The position numbers and the translations under genes were made by a program. From Pezizomycotina sp. ARF18 (Eukaryota > Ascomycota), in assembly GCA_002224055.1 (NCBI GenBank), contig AZLU01000047.1:56932-108165 (forward strand): a stretch of DNA of 51,234 nt. The letters are read 5' to 3'. How positions within the stretch are numbered: the first letter of the stretch is position 1; the number at the start of each line of letters is the position of its first letter. Shown one piece after another: positions 47,069 to 51,234 of the stretch. The notes under the pieces were generated by a model. The model searched no databases. It was given only the letters and a program-made list of their open reading frames with translations, and was not told the origin of the DNA.

Positions 47069-47550
47069 ATGGCGCCTCACGCTAATTCAAAATCGCTATC
47101 TGCCACCGCCCTGTCTTCCCTCCTAGAGCGCCGTGCGGCCGCGGCCAACGCCGTTCCATCGAAGCTAGCCCGCAGGAGGGACAGAAACCTCCGGAGGCGC
47201 GCCAAGGGAGCCGGAAAGGATAAAGACAAAGAGGAACACCATGAGGACCACGTGGAAGGGGACCATGCTGGCGAGAAGGAGCATTCGAAGCGTGCCAGCG
47301 CAGTGGTCTTGCACGGCACACTCGACCAGAAGCGGGAGAAGATCGAGGAGCGTGTGATGATGCTCAAAAGGCAGAGGAGGATCTCCAAGGAGGAGAGGGA
47401 AGTACGGAGGAGGGTTAGTAGATAATATCTCTCTTTGCTCCTATAGTTTCTTATCTAACTTTGACAGATCATGGATTTACGATCCGGGAGGACACGCATG
47501 TTCCGGAAAAGAAGCAGGAAAACTTTGATGACAGTGACGAAGATTTTTAA
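47069..47550 (+). CDS. Small basic protein with acidic tail, unrecognised
   Basis: I do not recognise the family firmly. The start at 47069 gives MAPHANSKSLSATALSSLLE, then KLARRRDRNLRRRAKGAGKD, a His/Glu/Asp-rich patch (KEEHHEDHVEGDHAGEKEH), then HGTLDQKREKIEERVMML and KRQRRISKEEREVRRR. An intron (donor GTTAGT, acceptor TTGACAG) leads to an acidic tail FTIREDTHVPEKKQENFDDS ending DEDF at the TAA (47548), after one lost base at the junction. Basic helices plus an acidic tail suggest a nuclear or nucleolar protein such as a small ribosome-biogenesis factor; that is inference. An upstream ATG at 47061 lies in another frame. Length is about 145 residues. Confidence 0.6.
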
Positions 47551-47741
47551 GAGAGAAGAAAGAAAAATATCTTTTTTTTTCATTTTCCTTTGCATTGATT
47601 TTTTGCACGAGTCAAGCTACGGAGGATACAAAGTTGAGCGTGCAAACGTAATAATTGGTTATCTCAGACTGTTCGGAATGCATTTTTTTTTGTTATAACA
47701 AAAAGAAAAGAAAGGAAAAAAAAGGCTTATTGTTACAAATT

Positions 47742-49798
47742 TCAAGCACTGGCCTGAGCTTGTTTCCACTTGTGCGCGGCTCCAGGAACTTGAGCATCCC
47801 TGCATTCTGCTCCTCGTCCTGCGGGAAGAGGTAGTCCATGTACTCCTCGAAGCTGTCGTCGTCCAGCTTTCTCCTCTTCTTGACCTTGCGCGGCATCTGG
47901 CCTCCACGTTCCGGATCGTCTGCGGGGTTCCGTGCGTTTGTTCGAAGGATTTCCAGGCATTGAGGAGGTCGACACGCTGCAGGGAGTTAGCTAGAATAAA
48001 ACTATAATAAGGGTCACTATTTCTTACCTCTTCTTTGAGCCCCTTGTCCTTGAGCCTCTTGTACGCCTTCTCGAAAATGTTCCTTGCCCTCTCCTTTGCT
48101 GCGTCGCTGATCCTGCCGTCTTCCGCCTCCTCTTCGTCGTCGTCGGGTACGTTGATCTCGAAGAGGCGTAGCTGATCCAAACCTTGACGTGTTCCGTCTT
48201 TTCTAGGAGGCGGTCGTAGAGCATGCGTGTCTTGTCCCACTCTTCCTCTCCTCTTCAAAGTCGATGTAAGATTTCCACACGAGCTCGGGCATGTCCAGCT
48301 CGCTTTGGCTGACGGCGAGCTCGTATATCGCCCGCGCGCGTCCAGATCGTCGAGGGCCCGCTCCAGCTCTGCGAATTTAATCCACGCCTGCGCGTTCGAC
48401 GGGTTAAACTTGATCTGCTTCTCGTACAGCGTCCTGCAGCGCCCGAATTCGTGCAGCTTCTGCTCGAGCGCGATGTAGCCCTTAAACAGCTTGTCCTTCG
48501 GGCACTTTCCCAGGGCGCGGCCGAGGGTCTTTCCGCGCTTTGTCGAGCTCGAGCTTGCGGATGTAAAAAGTCGCCGTCATGAGCCAGATCTTTGCAAACG
48601 TAAACTGGCTGTGCGGTATGAGCTTTAGGGCTTCCAGGTAAATCTGTTCCGTCCGCTCCATGTCCTTGGTCTCCAATTCCTCGTAGAGGGCGTAGTTTAT
48701 CCAAAGGTAGATGTACCGCCGCCAGTGCTTCTTCTCGTGCGTCGGCGGATCTGCGCTATGGCCCTTTCGTACACCTCCCTCACTTTGTCGGCATCAGCCT
48801 GCGACTCCTCCAGCCTAGCGTAATCGAACCAGACGTCGTAGTTCCTCGGATTTTCCTTTATGAGCTCCTCGTACTGCACCCGCCTCTTGGCGGCGATCAC
48901 GTCTTCGATTCCTTCCCTCTCGCCGAACTGCTTTTCGAAAGTGGTGTAGTTTTTGTAGAGCTGGTTGGACTTTGAGCGCGGAATACGGTCGAGGGCAAAC
49001 TTGTAAAGAGCCCTTGCCCTCTCGTACTCTTTCAGTTTAGTTTCGTACCGGGCAAAAGCAATAAACAACTTCTCGTCAATGAACTCGTCGCCCAGGTGCT
49101 CGATCGCCGTCCCGTAAACCTCCCGGACGGTATCCGGCGTCCCGAACTCCTCCTCGAACTTGGCCCACTTGATCCAGTTCTTCGGCTCCGGGTGGACCTG
49201 CGTGAACCTGTTCAAGATGGCCCTCGCGCGCGTAAACTCGTTGTACCGCTTCTCCATCTTGATGTACGCCCCCCACGCCGCCTCGTCCGGCTGCCATGAC
49301 ATCCACCGCTCGAAAACCTGCCTCGCTCCCGGAATGTTCCCCAGCGTCTCCTCCATGTACACGTACTTGTACCAGATCTTGTCCACCCGCGGCAGGGTCG
49401 TCGCCGCCCGGTCCAGCAGGTTCCGCGCGTGGTTGATGTTGCGCGTCTTCATCTCGGCCTCAATGTACCGCAGCCACACCACCACGACGTCGGATCCACG
49501 TCCAGCGCCCGCTCGAAGATCGACCGCGCCCTCGCGTACTTCCCGCTGCTCCAACTCCCACGCGGCGTACCGCATCCAGTTGTTCATGTTGATCCTGTTG
49601 CGCCGCACATAGTCTTCGTACTCCTTGCGCTTCCGCCCCTGGTACTCGTGAAGTTCTTCGAGGTCAGCGAACCGCTGCGTCGGCGCCTGAAGGCCCGGCT
49701 CCTGCCGCTCGAAGGCTTCTCGCAGCAGCTGCTCCGCGGAGATTTGCTGCTGCGAGGGGGCCTTGTTCTTGACCGCGGGGGGCGCGTGATTTCTCCAT
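47742..49798 (-). CDS. CLF1: Pre-mRNA splicing factor CLF1 (HAT-repeat, crooked-neck family)
   Basis: CLF1 is a scaffold of the NineTeen complex in the spliceosome. The start at 49798 gives MEKSR and, after a one-base break, [23 protein letters not shown] repeats follow: [159 protein letters not shown]. Later ones are split: [35 protein letters not shown] and [19 protein letters not shown]. An intron (near 47985-48030) leads to [15 protein letters not shown] and the tail [20 protein letters not shown] with terminus [10 protein letters not shown] at 47742. The stretch 48700-49490 is open without a break, unusual here. Length is about 670 residues, as usual. Confidence 0.96.
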
Positions 49799-50287
49799 GG
49801 CGAGTGTTGGTGAGATACGAGGGTTGGAGGTGGTTGACGGAATCGATAAGTGTTTCGAGTGAGTGATATGAAAGGAGAAGAATATTTAATGGAGAATTTT
49901 TTCGTTGCTATAAAATTTGGAAGGGGTAGCGATTTTAAGCCGCAACCTCCAGCACCACGACAGTTTCTTACTATAATTGGTTTAATCACGCTCATTATGA
50001 GCTACAGCCTACAATACATTCATCGTTTTTATATACAGGTATCATACAGATGCTCGAAAATATATACAGCAGCTTTTGGAATGAAATATATTTACATAAA
50101 CAAAATGCGAATGCAATGGATGAGATAAGGTCCAGAAGAGTGGAGGATTGAAATGTTAGAAGTAAAAAAAAATTGTTTTTTTTTTTGATGCCGACGCCAA
50201 TTGATCTAAACTGGAGACGAAACGAACACGGAAGAAGAAATAAGGGAAGAAAAAGATTTTACAACTGGTACAATATGATTTTGATCT
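49799..50287. other. Spacer upstream of CLF1, downstream of TIM44
   Basis: 489 bp. A minus-strand frame is open upstream of the CLF1 start up to about 49995 but shows no conserved sequence, so I treat it as leader/promoter. The rest is A/T-rich with an A/T run pair at 50164-50186. Confidence 0.45.
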
Positions 50288-51234
50288 TTAATAATAGTCG
50301 CGACCGGTTTTCCTAAACAAAAGTTTAGCAAAGTTCAAATGGGTACGAGCTAGGATTAACACTTACTGAAGCTCTATTAGCCTCCAGCCTCCGGTCTCCG
50401 GGTTGGCAACATCCTCAGGCAGCCTGGTAATGCCGATGGCGTACGTCACCTGCTGGACCTTGTCCTCCATCCCGCGGCGAGGTTTCCACTCTTTATATCT
50501 TGTATACGTGGACTTCTTGCGCACGAGCCGTTATAATGAAGACGGGAACCTCGCCGGGTCAAGCATCTTGGCCGTGACGATGTCGACACCCCGAATATCG
50601 AGTATCCGCCCGTCCGATTTCAGGCCGGCCTGCTTGTTTGCTGCGAGAGGGCGTTGTAGACGGAGAACTGGGCGGCCGAAAGCCACTGCGAGAGCGTGTC
50701 CGAGTCTCCCTTGACGTAAGCATCGAGGACTTCTGGGAGGATATATTCCCTCAGCTCCCGCAGAAACGGTTCAGCTGGAAGTTCGGGTCCATCTCCTTGA
50801 ACTTTTTGATCACGAGGGCGGTCTCGTTCTCGCGAAGAAACCGGCGATGCGATCTGATATATTGCGAGTTGTAGAAATCAGAGGGTTCTCGGAGTCTTCG
50901 TACGACTGCTTGAGGTTGAAAATTGACTGCATGATCTTGCTGTTGTCGCGGAACTCCCGCCACGATTCCTTCCAAGCCGCATCTTTGTGGAGCGTAACAT
51001 TCGTACCGGCGCTGCAAAAAAAAAAAAGGAAGTTAGCCAAATTTGCGAAGAGTAACCAAAAAAAAAAAAAGAACCCTTACTTTGGATCCTCCACCAGATC
51101 CCCCGCCTTCTTGGCAGTGCCTTGGTTCTGCTGCTTCCACGCTTCCCTTGCCTTCTTGGCGTTCCTCACGCTCGAGGTAGCCGCCGTCCGGCTGCTGCTG
51201 CCGTCGTCGATCACTTCCTGCACCGACCCTTCAC
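50288..51234 (-). CDS. TIM44: Mitochondrial import motor subunit TIM44, 5'-truncated by window edge
   Basis: TIM44 tethers mtHsp70 to the TIM23 channel on the matrix side. The N-terminal part lies beyond 51234. Seen: VRNAKKAREAWKQQNQGTA, KKAGDLVEDP, an intron (about 51015-51081, poly-T) splitting an Asn codon, then AGTNVTLHKDAAWKESWREF, KIMQSIFNLKQSYEDSENPL, ISTTRNISDRIAGFF, VIKKFKEMDPNFQL, LREYILPEVLDAYVKGDSDT, LSQWLSAAQFSVYNALS, GRILDIRGVDIVTAKMLDPA, and QQVTYAIGITRLPEDVANPE with GGWRLIELQ. A final intron (50313-50366, donor GTAAGTG, acceptor TTGTTTAG) adds a 25-nt last exon encoding KTGRDYY before TAA at 50288. Breaks lie near 50845, 50765, 50640 and 50530. The C-terminal lipid-binding domain is complete. 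Confidence 0.93.

Noticed and set aside
49799-49995. N-terminal extension of CLF1 up to 49995
   Set aside because: The extra 66 codons show no conservation, while the ATG at 49798 gives the normal family start after a single-base correction.

Overview
The window is nuclear DNA from a filamentous ascomycete (Pezizomycotina). The genes are those of a fungal housekeeping set. They carry short introns (about 50-150 bp) with GT...AG borders and CTAAC/CTGAC-like branch sites, CT-rich leaders and many A/T homopolymers in introns and spacers. Fungus-specific families such as UPF0643, IEC1, CID2, ACL4 and TIM54 fix the kingdom. I cannot place the species. The most striking property is that almost every recognisable gene is broken by several single-base indels. 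They usually lie in short homopolymers, and most look like lost bases. Because the broken genes include essential ones (adenosylhomocysteinase, YKT6, TIM44, CLF1, OLA1, eIF3h), I read this as unpolished sequence rather than gene decay. CDS coordinates below therefore span start to stop across breaks.

Layout. 1-13 kb is gene-poor: YKT6 (+), a D-2-hydroxyacid dehydrogenase (-) and a UPF0643 protein (+), separated by spacers of 3-4 kb full of long A/T runs. 13-22 kb holds adenosylhomocysteinase, an unrecognised single-pass membrane protein, an Fpg-type DNA glycosylase and kynurenine formamidase, all on the plus strand. 22-31.5 kb holds NAA15 (-) divergent from a microbial-type PARG macrodomain protein (+), then ACL4 (-) divergent from an RWD protein resembling GIR2 (+), then a small unknown gene (-) divergent from VPS37 (+). 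After a 1.9 kb spacer, 33.4-51.2 kb is gene-dense: an unrecognised protein (+), CID2-like (+), OLA1 (-), a PPPDE/DeSI protease-like protein (+), TIM54 (-), eIF3h (-), an amino-acid/choline/GABA permease (+), an INO80 subunit IEC1-like zinc-finger protein (+), the complex I 9.5 kDa subunit (-), a small basic protein (+), CLF1 (-) and a 5'-truncated TIM44 (-).

How the genes relate. There is no biosynthetic cluster, transposon, CRISPR array or tRNA that I can recognise. The genes are independent housekeeping functions. They lean towards translation and ribosome assembly (NAA15, ACL4, GIR2-like, OLA1, eIF3h) and mitochondrial import or respiration (TIM54, TIM44, NUO-9.5). Several divergent pairs share short intergenic promoters. 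I did not find a convincing new system. The items worth a second look are two tandem duplications whose copies differ only in homopolymer length, a tiny last exon in TIM44, a leader intron in adenosylhomocysteinase, a possible GC-AG intron, and several unrecognised proteins.
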